Assembly (NCBI GenBank): GCA_963575745.1
Contig: CAUYUJ010018642.1
Span: forward strand, 5,001 to 69,000
Reading direction: 5' to 3'
Origin: Prorocentrum cordatum
Taxonomy: Eukaryota > Sar > Dinophyceae > Prorocentrales > Prorocentraceae
Length of the DNA stretch: 64,000 nt
Shown here one piece after another: positions 1-9,338 of the stretch (positions within the stretch are counted from its first letter, which is position 1; the number at the start of each line of letters is the position of its first letter). The notes beneath the pieces are model-generated. The model had not been told where the DNA came from. It was given only the letters and a program-made list of their open reading frames with translations, and did not search any database. The position numbers and the translations under genes are program-made.

Positions 1-201
1 AGCTCGCTGCGATTCTCCCCCGTCCCACTCCACCGACGCAGGCCTCCGAGCCCTTCCCCGCGCCCTGACGAGAGAACGCGCGAGGGCAATGAGGCGACGT
101 TCTCCTAGCTTGTCGGGCTTGGGTAGCCTGACGAGCTCGGTGGCCGCGCGGCTGTGCGGCCAGCGCTCCAGCTTCTCACACTGCATGAACAGTCGAGCTA
201 C
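1..201 (-). pseudogene. Reverse transcriptase N-terminal segment of retro-1
   Basis: The frame read down from about 201 contains the string VRLPKPDKLGERRLIALAR followed by an Arg-rich stretch. It resembles the conserved opening of LINE-type reverse transcriptases, in which a hydrophobic-x-x-PKP-x-x-GERR/P-I block precedes the palm. The segment is open to the window edge, so the catalytic YxDD region is not visible. It lies in a different frame from the linker above it, implying at least one frameshift near 200-420. The assignment rests on this motif and on its position after the EEP and linker regions. Confidence 0.5.
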
Positions 202-417
202 AGTCTCGAGTGACTCATCACTCGAGTGCCAAAGACTGCAGGGGCAAGGCGGCATGGGCCCATCGCCGCAGTGGCGGAGAACTTGTGCACAGCCGCCAGC
301 ACCTCAGATGAGTGATAGGCGGCAGCTCTGGCCGACGCTCCGTTCTAGGTGGCAAGTCGAACTCTCTTCAGCTGTGCGTGGCCCAGATGGTAGCCCAATC
401 GTCTAGACAGTCATCGA

Positions 418-1153
418 CTATTTCAAACAGTTGGCTGCCAGAAAGCATCGTCTCAGCCTGCTGACGGGCACTGATCTTACTGAACCAACGCTGGCCTCAC
501 CGTAGGCCTTCCAAGACTTGGGTCGGTCCTTTGCAGAAGACGCCACCATGCTTTCTCCTTGGTGAATGATCCAATCCACACTCTCGTGCAACCGATCGTC
601 GGGGGAAACAAGCATGCCTTGGGCGAAAAAGAGCCCCACACACGGATCTACGACAGCGAAGACGCATTGCTGCTTCAGTAGGCGATCGAAGAACGTCTCG
701 GTCTCGCACCACAGCGTCCGAACCAGACCCCCTGTTGGCCATGATCCAGGGGATCCTGTTGATGATGCACTCGCAAACCCCATGCAGGTGCCGTGCCCAG
801 CACGACGCCACCTTCCACGCATCCGCGAGAGTACCTCGGACAGGTGGCCGATGTCGAGGAGGATGCCAGGACAGCTTCTGCCACAGCAGGCGACGAGGTC
901 CAGCGCGTCCGATCTGAGTGCGGCACGCGTCACCCACTATGCCATATCGCCCACAGAGCTCGCGCTCGATGCCTTGAAGCAGGTCTTCCCAAAGCTGGCA
1001 CACCTTCCGTAGCCGATCGTGCCATCTTGCACCCCGCCCCAAGGCTGCGCTGGGAACCTGGAGCATCCAAGCGACGCCATTGCCTCGAACGCCTTCGGGC
1101 TTCATAACATCTTTGCACCACAGCGGTCGGTCACTCGCGAGGAGCAGCGTCAT
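418..1153 (-). pseudogene. EEP-to-RT linker of retro-1
   Basis: Two overlapping minus frames (1153 to 497, then 933 to 418) carry pieces of a Trp-rich helical linker. Visible strings are CQLWEDLLQGIEREL, then a GRAGPR block, LADAWKVASCW, and later AKDRPKSWKAY. Dinoflagellate LINE-type elements typically have such a region of spaced W, E and R residues between endonuclease and reverse transcriptase. The switch between frames near 780 marks a frameshift. No catalytic function is claimed; the role is inferred from position and composition. Confidence 0.45.
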
Positions 1154-1827
1154 GACAGGCTTGCGCGGGTACGTGATAGCGCTCGAACACGTCTGGGGTC
1201 TGGGTCCAGCACAACAATCTCGCGTGGCCTCTGGAATAGTCGAACTTGGACTCTGGCAGCTCCTGCATGCAGGTGGTCGCCCACGTGGACAGCAACACCG
1301 CCCCCACAGAGTTGAACCGCGACTCCGGCTCCCCGGGGGGCATGTTTAAGTCGTCGCCGCCCAACATACACGCATCGCCTCTACTTGCAAGACCGAGGCT
1401 GTGGCGTCCAACCGCGCGCAAGATCTCGATGTTCGCGACGTCCAAACCGACCGTGTAGCGCAGTTGCGCCGAGACAGCCGCGAGCCCGCCAGCCGGGCCC
1501 AAATGCGCGCGGCCAGCCGACGCCCTGCCAGGAACCAAGCAGCCCGAGTCATGACAAGGGGCCGCTGTGACTTGACTGCCAGTCTGGGAAATACCAGCGC
1601 AGCCGCCATGCGTGCCACCATTCGCAGGCTGCACAGCCTCGTGCCAGACACCGTTCTGGCCAAGTATCCGGGGCCTCTGCCAAGCGCTCCACCTTTCCGA
1701 TGCCAGCGTTGTGCTCCTGGACCAGCACCACGCCGCTGTCGACCCTACCGCTCGCCAGCAGCCCCTCCAGCTCGCCGTAGGAGGACGCGTTCGCGGTGGT
1801 GACGCAAGCCTTGTCCTGAGGAGCCAC
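1131..1827 (-). pseudogene. EEP (AP-endonuclease-like) domain of retro-1, frameshifted
   Basis: This domain would nick target DNA for target-primed reverse transcription. The frame starting at 1827 shows VTTANASSYGELEGLL, then VVLVQEHNAG; QEH is the usual catalytic Gln-Glu block. Near 1660 the frame shifts, and the lower frame continues with the SGG/HGG turn (THGGCAGI), APCHDSG, VGLDVANIEILRAVGRH and GGDDLNMPPGE, corresponding to the GDFN catalytic loop. A degraded DYF-like end (SKFDYSRG) follows. Motif order and spacing match EEP domains of LINE elements; the frameshift and the altered GDFN loop (GGDDLN) argue that it is inactive. Confidence 0.65.
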
Positions 1828-2085
1828 AGCTGCAGCTGGCGGCGACTCTGCTGGGCAGTGAGGCCCCGCGCTTCCGGCAGCCGCGGAAGCGCCGCCTCCA
1901 TCGCCTGGCCGGGGCCCCCGAGGTACCGTCGAGGGGCCCCGTTCTGAGTGACCCCCTTTGAGGTTGCAGCACGCTTCGCACTGTCAGTTGCCTCTCCAGC
2001 GGGTCCTGGCCGACTGCGCGCCTGCTTGAGGGAGCCGAGGCCCCTGCGGGGAGGCGCTCTGACCGCTAGGCGGTCCTCTGCTTCC

Positions 2086-2383
2086 TTACGCCCCCGCGCA
2101 GGGGAAGTCCTCGGACGCCGAGGTCGCTGGCCCAACCTCCACCTTCTGCTGCGCTGTGCTGCCAGCGGCCCGGCATAACGCTGAGCCCAGGGCACTGCAG
2201 CGAAGCTGTGGTGCCTGAAACTTGCGATCTAACGCCGCGCAAATCTTTGTCGACGTGTTGCGCTGGGCGCTGCGCCGAAGCGGTGCCACCTGGGACTTGC
2301 GTTCGCCCCCCATAGCCTCCGTACTCTGCTTTCCGATGGTGGTCGTCGTCGTCGTCATCATCGTCACCATCGTCACCATCGTC

Positions 2384-2453
<70 letters not shown>

Positions 2454-2519
2454 CCATCACCATCACCATCACCATCATCATCATCATCATTATAGTCTTC
2501 ATCTTCGTCATCACCGTCC

Positions 2520-2553
<34 letters not shown>

Positions 2554-2630
2554 TATCTTCATCATCATCACCATCACCATTATCATCATCAGTATAGTCG
2601 TCATCTTCGTCATCACCGTCCTCCTCCTCG

Positions 2631-2663
<33 letters not shown>

Positions 2664-3591
2664 CCGTCCTACTCCTCCTCCTCCTCCTCCTCCTCCTCAT
2701 CATCATCATCATCCTCATCATCAGGACAAGGACCCTGACTCGCGACTTCACCAGTAGCTGCTCTGCGTGCGGGCCCGCCCGCTGGCGCTTGGCGAAGCTC
2801 TGCAGGCCGTAGCAGCTCCGCTTGGCCGCCTCGCGCAGGTCGGGACCCCCCCCCTCAGGCATCGAGGCGCCCACGGTCGGGCGTAAGGCGCGAATGACTT
2901 TGGGATCAACAGCGCCTTCTCCTGCAGGGATGGGTCGCACCAGGCCAGCCGCTCGCCCTCCAGCGTGAGGCCCAGGCTGCGGGGGCTGCTGCGGCGGCGG
3001 CGCCGCTGGCTGCGCAACCCCGCCAGCGGCGGCGCCGCTGGCTGCTGCCGCCGCCGCCGCCGCCCTCTGCCTCTCCGGCGCTGCCTTGTGCTGCGCCTGC
3101 GCCTGCGCCTGCGCCGCCGCCTGCACGCACTCGCCCTCCTGCCCTGCGCTTGTCGCTCGCCACTTGCTCGCCCGCGCCGAAGGGGCGGCCGAGGACCTGC
3201 ACCGTCTGGTCGAAGGACATCTCTGGACGCTCGGAGGCGCCTCCTCCGGCGACGCCTCGGCGGCTTCGACGGCTGTGGCTGGCTGGGGGAGCTGCCCCGC
3301 CCCTTCAGTGCTCTGCGCCTCCAACGCCAGAGTCTCTTGCTGGGAAGAGCCCGTCGCCCCTGTGACTTTTTGGCGCTGGGCCTGCAGCTCCCGCATCGTG
3401 GCCCGGATCGTCTCAAGGGCTTCGCGCTTGGCCACGGCCTTGCGCTCAAGCCCGTGGGTCTGCCGCGAGATCCTTTGAATCTGCGCGGGAAGCGGCGTCT
3501 GGTCCAACTGCTTGGGCTCAGCCAGCTCTGCGCGTATTGTTCGCGAAGCTTTCGCACCCTCCTGATGAATCAGATACATGTTCGTAGCCAT
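2086..3591 (-). CDS. ORF1-like coiled-coil region of retro-1, interrupted by a microsatellite
   Basis: An open frame of 501 codons starts at 3591 with MATNMYLIHQEG. Residues about 10-90 form a charged, Leu-spaced helix (for example KREALETIRATMRELQAQRQ), followed by a Gln/Ala/Pro-rich stretch and then a long Met-rich tract, which is simply the (ATC)n/(GAT)n microsatellite read through. The upper part parallels the coiled coil before the EEP domain in retro-2, so an RNA-binding ORF1-type role is inferred. No zinc finger was recognised upstream; remnants of coiled coil continue in another frame to about 3650. Because the microsatellite is in frame, the open length overstates real coding sequence. 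Confidence 0.4.
2337..2731. repeat. (ATC)n / (TCC)n compound microsatellite
   Basis: Nearly uninterrupted ATC triplets with a few GTC, CTT and TCC variants run for about 395 bp inside the retro-1 ORF1 frame. Read on the minus strand it gives poly-Met/Val, which explains the odd translation. Confidence 0.95.
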
Positions 3592-4004
3592 CGAGCAGTC
3601 GCCTCAGCTCCTTGGCACGCTTCGACTCCACCTCAGCCTCGAGCTGTACACCACTTCAGTCGACGCACATCGCAAGCTGGTCAGGAAGGGCTTTAGCCTT
3701 GGCAAGCTCTGCCTTGGCCTTCTTGAGCGAAGCTCAGCCGACGGCTTACTGCCTCTGTCACTTGCCCCACTCGGGCATGCGGACTTCGACGGGACACCTG
3801 GCACTCTGGGCGAGTGGAAAGCGGTGCCTCTGCTTCGGGAACACATCTTACACGTGAGTACATCCGCGCGGTTTCACCACCTGTCCCCACCAGTCGGGTG
3901 CCAGCGGAATTGACAATACTACGGCTTCGCCCACGCACTCCGTTCGTTCGTCCTTGTGTCCACCGTGTGGAGACGTGATGTTGCCGCCGTCTGGCCCGAC
4001 TGCT

Positions 4005-4217
4005 TCTCCAGGGGGAGGAGGAGGAAGAGGAGGTTCAGGAGGAGGAGGAGGAGGAGGAAGAGGAGGAGGAGGAGGAGGAGGAGTGACAGAGTCAAGCCAG
4101 GGAAGAAGGAGGAGGAGGAGGAGAAGGCTTCCTCTTCCTCCCTTCCTCCTCCCTTTCCTCCTCCTCCTCCTCCTCCTCCTCCTCCTCTCCTCATCCTCCT
4201 CCTCCTCCTTCTTCCCC
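4005..4217. repeat. GGA tract followed by its TCC complement (inverted purine/pyrimidine repeat)
   Basis: The plus strand is almost pure purine (GGA/GAA units) from about 4011 to 4126 and then almost pure pyrimidine (TCC/TTC units) from about 4127 to 4217, with the switch at AAGGCTTCCTC. The two halves can pair with each other as a long imperfect hairpin or form triplex DNA. Open frames here are low-complexity artefacts. Confidence 0.9.
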
Positions 4218-4486
4218 TCGTTTACGGGGCAAGGGTGCCAAGGAGAAAGCCGACGACGCGGTTGTGAGCAAGTGCCAAGCCCAGCGTGCTTGACCTCATC
4301 GCTCTACGCGGGGACCGCCGAGCCCCGGCCCAGTTTTTGGCGATCCCGGGGCCCGGACACAGCCCCCAGAGGCCGACAAGGCAAGCAAACACCTTCTCGA
4401 ACCCAGAACCTCGGACATCCCCCCTGCCTGCTCGCCAGAACTGGTGCTGGGCCACCTCAGACCCCAGCCGGCTCCCAAATTCATCT

Positions 4487-4665
4487 TTCGAGTAGGGGAT
4501 CGACTGCAGACTTGATTTGCCCCAAAATCGGAATCTTCGTCGGATCTGGAACAAATGCGCGGAAGTGTCGCAGATCTGCCGAACATTCTATGGTATTTCC
4601 TTGTGTATTCGACGTGCGAACAAAATTAGGGGTAAATCACTTCCGTAGTCGACCCCCCAATCGAA
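4487..4665. mobile_element. TIR element, family J, copy 1
   Basis: The ends are inverted repeats of about 38 bp: left begins TTCGAGTAGGGGATCGACT, right ends in its near complement AGTCGACCCCCCAATCGAA, with TGATTT(G/A)CCCC further in on both sides. A second copy lies at 53258-53414. There is no coding capacity, so it is a non-autonomous, MITE-like element. No clear target duplication was seen. Confidence 0.7.
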
Positions 4666-4714
4666 TCCTGGATCTAGGACCCGTTTCCCTCGGGACCCCC
4701 TTCGCTTCATGGCG

Positions 4715-4810
4715 AGGAGGGCGCGATTGGGGCCTCTTGGGGGCCTCTTGGGGCGTCCTGGGCGCCTCTTGGGGGCATCTTGGGTGCCTTGGGAGCACTT
4801 GGAGGAGATC
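4715..4810. repeat. CCTCTTGGGG minisatellite, locus 1
   Basis: Degenerate tandem units of 10-12 bp around GGCCTCTTGGG, about eight copies. The same motif forms arrays near 15.2, 28.6, 32.6, 43.5 and 63.0 kb. The translation (LGxLLGxxGxLLGASW) is a by-product of the repeat. Confidence 0.8.
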
Positions 4811-5022
4811 GATCAAAGGAGGGGGAGTATTCAAAACCAGTGTAACATCAGCGATGTGTACCTTCTCGCCGAGGTATTCTTGGACGCTTCAATCGGTCGA
4901 GACCTCCCCCGTCCAGGTCGGGTTAGATGGAGGGATCAACCTCTCCCAAAAGGGGAATATAACGGTTGGAAGACGAACCGCTCTAAATCTTTCACGCGCT
5001 AGGCTCCAAGTCGCCAAAACAT

Positions 5023-5170
5023 CATTCCTGGGACTGTAGCGCCGGGGATCGACGTCACTGTTGCGTGCTGACAGTCCTGGACTATGCCAGGAACCCATTC
5101 CTGGGACTTCAACACCGCGAGTGAACGTCACTGCTGCGTCCTGACGGTCGTACGCCGTGCCCGAACACCA
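5023..5170. repeat. Tandem pair of ~73-bp units
   Basis: CATTCCTGGGACT recurs at 5023 and 5096, followed in both by a diverged block containing ACGTCACTG(T/C)TGCGT(G/C)CTGAC. The period is 73 bp. A 74-bp repeat at 60161-60263 shares CCTGGGAC and CGTGCC(C/G)GAA and may be a relative. Confidence 0.55.
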
Positions 5171-7118
5171 TTCACGCCAAGGGATCGCCAGAGGCCATGG
5201 GGCCCCGGGAGATGCCTGGATGCCCGAGAGGGGCCAACAGGGTGTGCCCGTCGGTCGTTGAGAATAATTAGGTGTTCTGGGATTCCGAGACTCCCGCAGA
5301 CGTTGGGCGCCTTCCTGTTTCGGGGAGCGGGTGGTCTGCCCTCTCCTCTGTCCTCTGGGGGTGCGCGGAGACCCAGTCCACTTTCGGCGCTTCCCTGCGT
5401 CCTGTTTCTTTACCCTTGTCCTCAGGCCTATTCGGGGGCAAGGTTAAGGGGGGGGGTAGACTGAGGGGGGACGCATCGACACCCAATCGCCCATGCATCG
5501 CCGAGTCCCGACAGCCCGTCCTCGCCCAGAAGCGTGCAGAATCGTGGTCGTGGGCCTGTCGCCGACCTATCTTCGGTGTATCGTCGATTCAAGCCCGATG
5601 CTTCCCCCCCCTGGGCGGGTCCCCCCCCCGATGGTTGCCCCTCTACGGTGGGTGCGGCATTGCCAACTGCTCGGCCGCTATGGCCCAAGACAGCAGGCCT
5701 GCGCGGGGCGTCGCGCGAGGCGCTCCCCCCCTCCTTGCCGCGGCAGGGCAGCAGCGTCCCTCCAGGGGTTGCCAGGTGCGTCCCCAAGGTGAGCGACGCA
5801 AGAAAAGCGGCGTCGTCTTCACGGACACTGGCGCGCAATTCGACCGCGTCAGGTCGCGCGTGAGCGCCTTCGTTCCCAGTGCAGCGTGCCGCGCCGGCGG
5901 CCGCGCAAGCAACCGCCCAGGGTCGCCATGTCATCGTGCGTGAGACTCGTTCATTTTCGTCGCCCAGTTGCACCCAGGACTTCCAGGGAGGCCGCGCCCG
6001 CGGCCTCCTGGGCGCCCCCCACAAGGCGCAGAGGCCCCGGGGGCTCCGACGTGGAGCGAGGTGCTGGGGGCACCTGAGGTCAGGGACCTAGTTGATGTTG
6101 CAAACGCTGGGGGCGTTTTTTGGGCGGGCGTTCTCAACTGTTCGTTTTTCGGCCAGCACCTGGAAGCGCAGCAGTGCAGAACAAACGACAAGCCGCAGTA
6201 CAAAGCGGAGTCGAACCGGAAACGGCGCGAACGAGAATCCCCAGACGGACCAACATTGACCCACACACGGAAAAAGTAAACGCCGATTTTGCAAACGGGG
6301 AAGCAAACACGTTCCAGCGCGTCAAGGAATCTATATGGGTTTCGGTTTTCCCTGAAGCCGCCTCCCGGGGGAAGAACACGTCTTGGTGCAACTGCGCCGA
6401 CATCCGCGCGCAGGTTGCCCGCGCAAGGCCGCGCGTTGTCCACTCGGTGTGCCGCGCTGGCGGGCCGCGTAAGCCGCGGCGTGGGGTTGCTGCCGTGGAG
6501 GCCCACGCCAAGCAGCACCCTGCCTGCCTCCAGGGTGCCCTGGGCTGCTCGGGTGTCGATGGCCTTGCCATGGCAGGCGTGGCGCTCCCGCATCGACAGT
6601 CGAGGGAGGCCCTGGGGGCTCCGGGTGGGGCTCCACCTGTGGCAGCTTCCCCGTGGCCGGGCCCCTTGCTGCATGCCATCTCGTGCACGACCCGTGCGCT
6701 TGCGCCGCCCACCCGGGGCCAGGGACCCCCCCGGCAAGCCCCGCTCCTCGGCGCCGCCGCGCCGAACGCCCCGCGGGATGCCGCTCGCGCTCGCCGGCGG
6801 CGCTCCGGGCGCTCCCGCCGCGCGCGCTCCGCGCGCGCGCCCGCCGCTCGGCGGGCGCGGCTGCGTCGGCGACAGGCCTCGAGGGGCCGAGGGTCGATCT
6901 GGTATTCTGATGGTGCAGCCTGCCTTAGCCGTGATCGCTAGAAGGAATTCCGAGCACCAGAAGAGTACCGAAGCTCGAGGGTTTTCACATGTCGGGCCCT
7001 GGGAGACACTCTTTCGACACTCTTTCGACACTTTTCCGGGCGCTCGACATTATTTCTGGGATGTGGTCCTTCAGTCGGATGGGAGCAACATAGATTTGGT
7101 ACCAATTTCGGAGGCCCC
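5171..7118. other. GC-rich stretch without a recognised gene
   Basis: Several long overlapping open frames exist on both strands, as expected at this GC content, but none shows a domain or repeat I recognise. Diverged dispersed repeats can be seen: 5566-5665 resembles 13216-13315 (shared CG(T/C)CGATTCAAGC(C/T)(C/T)GATG), and 5800-5940 and 6390-6490 resemble each other and 37700-37840 (shared GTGCCGCGC(T/C)GGCGG). A lower-GC pocket lies at 6085-6360. Confidence 0.6.
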
Positions 7119-7494
7119 GAGGCTGACACCAACACCAATAGCGGCGGTGTGCCTCCACCGAGGGAAGGCGGTCCCGACCCCGGTGGTGGCGGCAATCTTC
7201 GGGCTTCCCGGGTGGCCGAAATATTACGGCCGACGCAGCAATCGGGGGCGGAAAAGAGGGGGGTGATGACTAGGGGGGGGGATATCATGGCGGGGGCCAT
7301 GGTATTTCCCCAGATTTCATGGCGCCTCTTCTTATTTCATTGCGTCCCTGGCCCCCCCCGCTGGGCCGCGCACATGCCGCCGGTCATGATTTGCACCCTC
7401 CCCTCTTGGACACCCCCCTCTTGGCCGCTCCCGAAACAATGTAGGATCATCTTCCCCTGGCGGAGGCAGCCCCTTGAGTTGGTGTTGGTGCCTC
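7119..7494. mobile_element. TIR element, family H, copy 1, split by a nested element
   Basis: The left end begins GAGGCTGACACCAACACC and the right end finishes GGTGTTGGTGCCTC, inverted repeats of about 45 bp with GGAGGCAG/CTCCAC inside. The uninterrupted copy at 55897-56096 is about 200 bp; this one is 376 bp because family G copy 1 (7242-7434) sits inside it. No coding capacity. Confidence 0.65.
7242..7434. mobile_element. TIR element, family G, copy 1, nested in family H
   Basis: Left end TCGGGGGCGGAAAAGAGGGG, right end CTCTTGGCCGCTCCCGA; the inverted match is roughly 22 bp with gaps. Inside are GGTGATGACTAGG and CATGGCGCCTCTTC, both shared with 7767-8133 and 17849-17965. Its placement splits a family H element, so it inserted later than that element. 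Confidence 0.6.
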
Positions 7495-7766
7495 TAACAC
7501 TTGCGAACCCTACCCATGCGGGTCCACGCGACGCTGGAGGATCGGACACCCCCGCCGGATTTCGCTTGGCTGCAGATGTCCTTCGAACTCTTAGCCCTAG
7601 CCGACGTCTCACGAATCTGACCTGCAGGGGCAGGATTCACGTGTTGCTGCTCAGACCGAGGTCTTCCCAGGGTCGCGCGTTGCAGAAAGAAGCCCCAACT
7701 TCGAGGACCCAAGGGATTATAGCATCTCTTCCTCGACGGGAGGCGGGGGGAAGGGCGGCGGAAGTC
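7495..7766. other. Spacer without recognised features
   Basis: Unique-looking sequence between the nested element pair and family G copy 2. The open frames crossing it have no recognisable domain. Confidence 0.4.
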
Positions 7767-7797
7767 CCGGAGGCGGCCAAGAGGGGGGTGATGACTA

Positions 7798-8044
7798 GGT
7801 GGGGGGGTGATGATGAGGGCCATGGTATTTCCACAGATGTCATGGCGCCTCTTCCTTGGCATCGCTCGGACGTGTGCCTTTTTCCTTCGGCGAGGACCAT
7901 CGAGGAGCATCCTTGATCATTTGGTGAAGCAGCCACGCACGAAACCGGAAAAAACACAGGGAATGGACGTCCGAGCGATGGCCAGGGTGGGGGGGTGATG
8001 ATTAGGGCCATGGTATTTCCACAGATGTCATGGCGCCTCTTCTT
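7798..8044. repeat. Long direct repeats abutting the 128-bp element, copy 1
   Basis: 7798-7856 and 7985-8044 are about 59 and 60 bp, nearly identical, and touch the two ends of the 128-bp element. Both contain GGTGATGAT(G/T)AGGGCCATGG and CCACAGATGTCATGGCGCC. The related family G copy at 7242-7434 has this segment once, so the second copy arose with, or was exposed by, the insertion. Confidence 0.8.
7857..7984. mobile_element. 128-bp TIR element, family F, copy 1
   Basis: Begins TGGCATCGCTCGGACGTG and ends CGTCCGAGCGATGGCCA, near-perfect inverted ends. The interior includes CGAGGAGCATCCTTGATCAT and the A-rich AAACCGGAAAAAACACAGG. A copy of exactly the same length lies at 41766-41893, in different flanking DNA but with the same arrangement of long abutting direct repeats. 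No coding capacity. Confidence 0.8.
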
Positions 8045-8286
8045 ATTTCAATACGTCCCCGGCCGCGCACATGCCGCGGGCCATGACTTGGGCCCCCCCC
8101 TCTCTTGGACGCCTCCCTCTTGGCCGCCCCCGAATGTCCGCGGAAGTAAATCGGGGGCAGCTCTGCCAGCGGAAGCTGGCGGAAGGCCAGCAGGAGGCCA
8201 CCAGTTGTAAAAGCTGCCCTCCCAAGAGGTGGCCACTTTTGTTCGGTAGCAAGTCATGGGAGCCTTGTATACCCTCGTAATTCTGC

Positions 8287-8420
8287 CTTTAGCGTCGATT
8301 AGCGTCTGGGAGTCGGTGCGATAGCGCCGATTTAGAGTCTGTTAGCGTCGGTTTAGCGTCGATTAGCGTCGATTAGCGTCGGCTTAGCGTCGACTTAGCG
8401 TGGGCTAGCGTCGACTCGCG
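8287..8420. repeat. TTAGCGTCGA minisatellite, locus 1
   Basis: About ten degenerate 10-11-bp units (TTAGCGTCGAT and variants) ending in CGACTCGCGAGAGCC. A second array at 42015-42120 ends in the same CGATTCGCGAGAGCC and shares preceding sequence (CGGTAGC(A/G)AGTCATGGGA), so a larger unit was copied. Confidence 0.75.
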
Positions 8421-8569
8421 AGAGCCGACAAGATGGTATGGGAGACGCCCCCGAGGTGCCACCGAACTTTCTTCTGCTTCAGGGTTTCTCGAGCCCGCTG
8501 GGTGCTGGGGAGCCCTCGTCGCCAGGGCTGGGCTCTGCTCGGCATGCTGGTCAAACAGCGCCCCAGGAC

Positions 8570-8662
8570 GGAGGAGGAGGAGGAGGAGGGGGAGGAGGAG
8601 GAGGAGGAGGAGGAGGAGGAGGAGGAGGAGGAGGAGGAGGAGGAGGAGGAGCAGGGGGAGGA
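8570..8662. repeat. (GGA)n microsatellite
   Basis: About thirty GGA triplets with a few GGG variants on the plus strand. Confidence 0.95.
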
Positions 8663-9001
8663 AAAGGAGGTGGCCCGCCGACGTCGGCCGCGTACTCGAG
8701 ATGTTTTGGACAGAGGATTTGCCGCGCTCGGCGACGCTCCTCTACGCCCTGACCCAGTCGCACCGCTGCTCAGACCCGTGGTGGAGGAGCTTCCGCGAAG
8801 AAGCGTGCGCGGGGGATCTGTCGGACAGGATGAAGGAGGATAGGGAGGGCTCGAGGGGGCGGCGCTGCGTCCGTCTCCTCGAGCCGCGGCGCCTGTGGCG
8901 GCCCGCGCAGGCCGCGCCACGGGCCTTTCTTTGTGCTCGGCCCCCGGGAGGCGGGTCTCCGGGCCCCCGGGAGACGTCCCCGCGGGGCGGCCCAGGGATT
9001 C
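8663..9001. other. GC-rich spacer, no gene recognised
   Basis: No domain or repeat family was recognised; open frames on both strands look fortuitous. Confidence 0.4.
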
Positions 9002-9047
9002 GGGCCGAACGAAAGGGGGGGATATATCCCCCCCTTTCGTTCGGCCC
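9002..9047. repeat. Perfect 46-bp palindrome
   Basis: Two 23-bp arms meet with no spacer at ATA|TAT; the left arm is GGGCCGAACGAAA followed by seven G and ATA, and the right arm is its exact complement. A 14-bp palindrome (GGCCCTATAGGGCC) overlaps its right end at 9043-9056. Confidence 0.95.
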
Positions 9048-9062
9048 TATAGGGCCCATTTC

Positions 9063-9263
9063 GGGGGAGCGTAAGACCCGGGTTTGCCAGGACTCGGGTT
9101 CGCCATCGTTTTTTGACGACCGCGCCTCGGATTTTGACGAGGAGGAGTTTCGTGGGATGTCTGCAGCGGGAGGCCTCGTCAAAATGCAGGCTCGGCCTCG
9201 TCATTTTTTTGACGACCTCGTCGGGGATTTCCGAATCCCCTGTACCCAGGTCTTACGTCCCCC
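9063..9263. mobile_element. TIR element, family N (single copy here)
   Basis: Left end GGGGGAGCGTAAGACCCGGG and right end ACCCAGGTCTTACGTCCCCC are inverted repeats of about 20 bp. The interior has two further inverted pairs built on TTTTGACGA(G/C), so the whole 201 bp can fold. No coding capacity. Confidence 0.6.
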
Positions 9264-9311
9264 TGACCATTCCTCGATACATGGGCGCCTCCCGGCGCCG
9301 GGTGGCGCCGG

Positions 9312-9338
9312 GAGAATCAGCTACGTGAGCTGATTCTC
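9312..9338. repeat. Short hairpin (11-bp arms)
   Basis: GAGAATCAGCT, then ACGTG, then the exact complement AGCTGATTCTC. Confidence 0.85.

Larger units (their letters stand above)
1..3850 (-). mobile_element. Retro-1: decayed LINE-type retrotransposon, truncated by window edge
   Basis: Read on the minus strand from about 3850 down to 1, the order is coiled-coil ORF1-like region, endonuclease/exonuclease/phosphatase (EEP) domain, linker, and the first part of a reverse transcriptase. This is the order of non-LTR (LINE-type) elements, and retro-2 at 18.5-23.3 kb repeats it. The reading frame changes several times (about 3590, 1660, 1150, 780 and 200) and stops interrupt it, so this copy cannot make an intact polyprotein unless the frameshifts are sequence errors. 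The 3' part, with the RT core and RNase H, lies outside the window. No DinoSL relic or target duplication was seen at the 5' end. Confidence 0.7.
7767..8133. mobile_element. TIR element, family G, copy 2, carrying a 128-bp insertion
   Basis: Left end GGAGGCGGCCAAGAGGGGGG, right end CCTCTTGGCCGCCCCCGA. The body matches copy 1 but is interrupted by the family F element (7857-7984), and about 60 bp of the family G body is present on both sides of that insertion. Confidence 0.6.
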
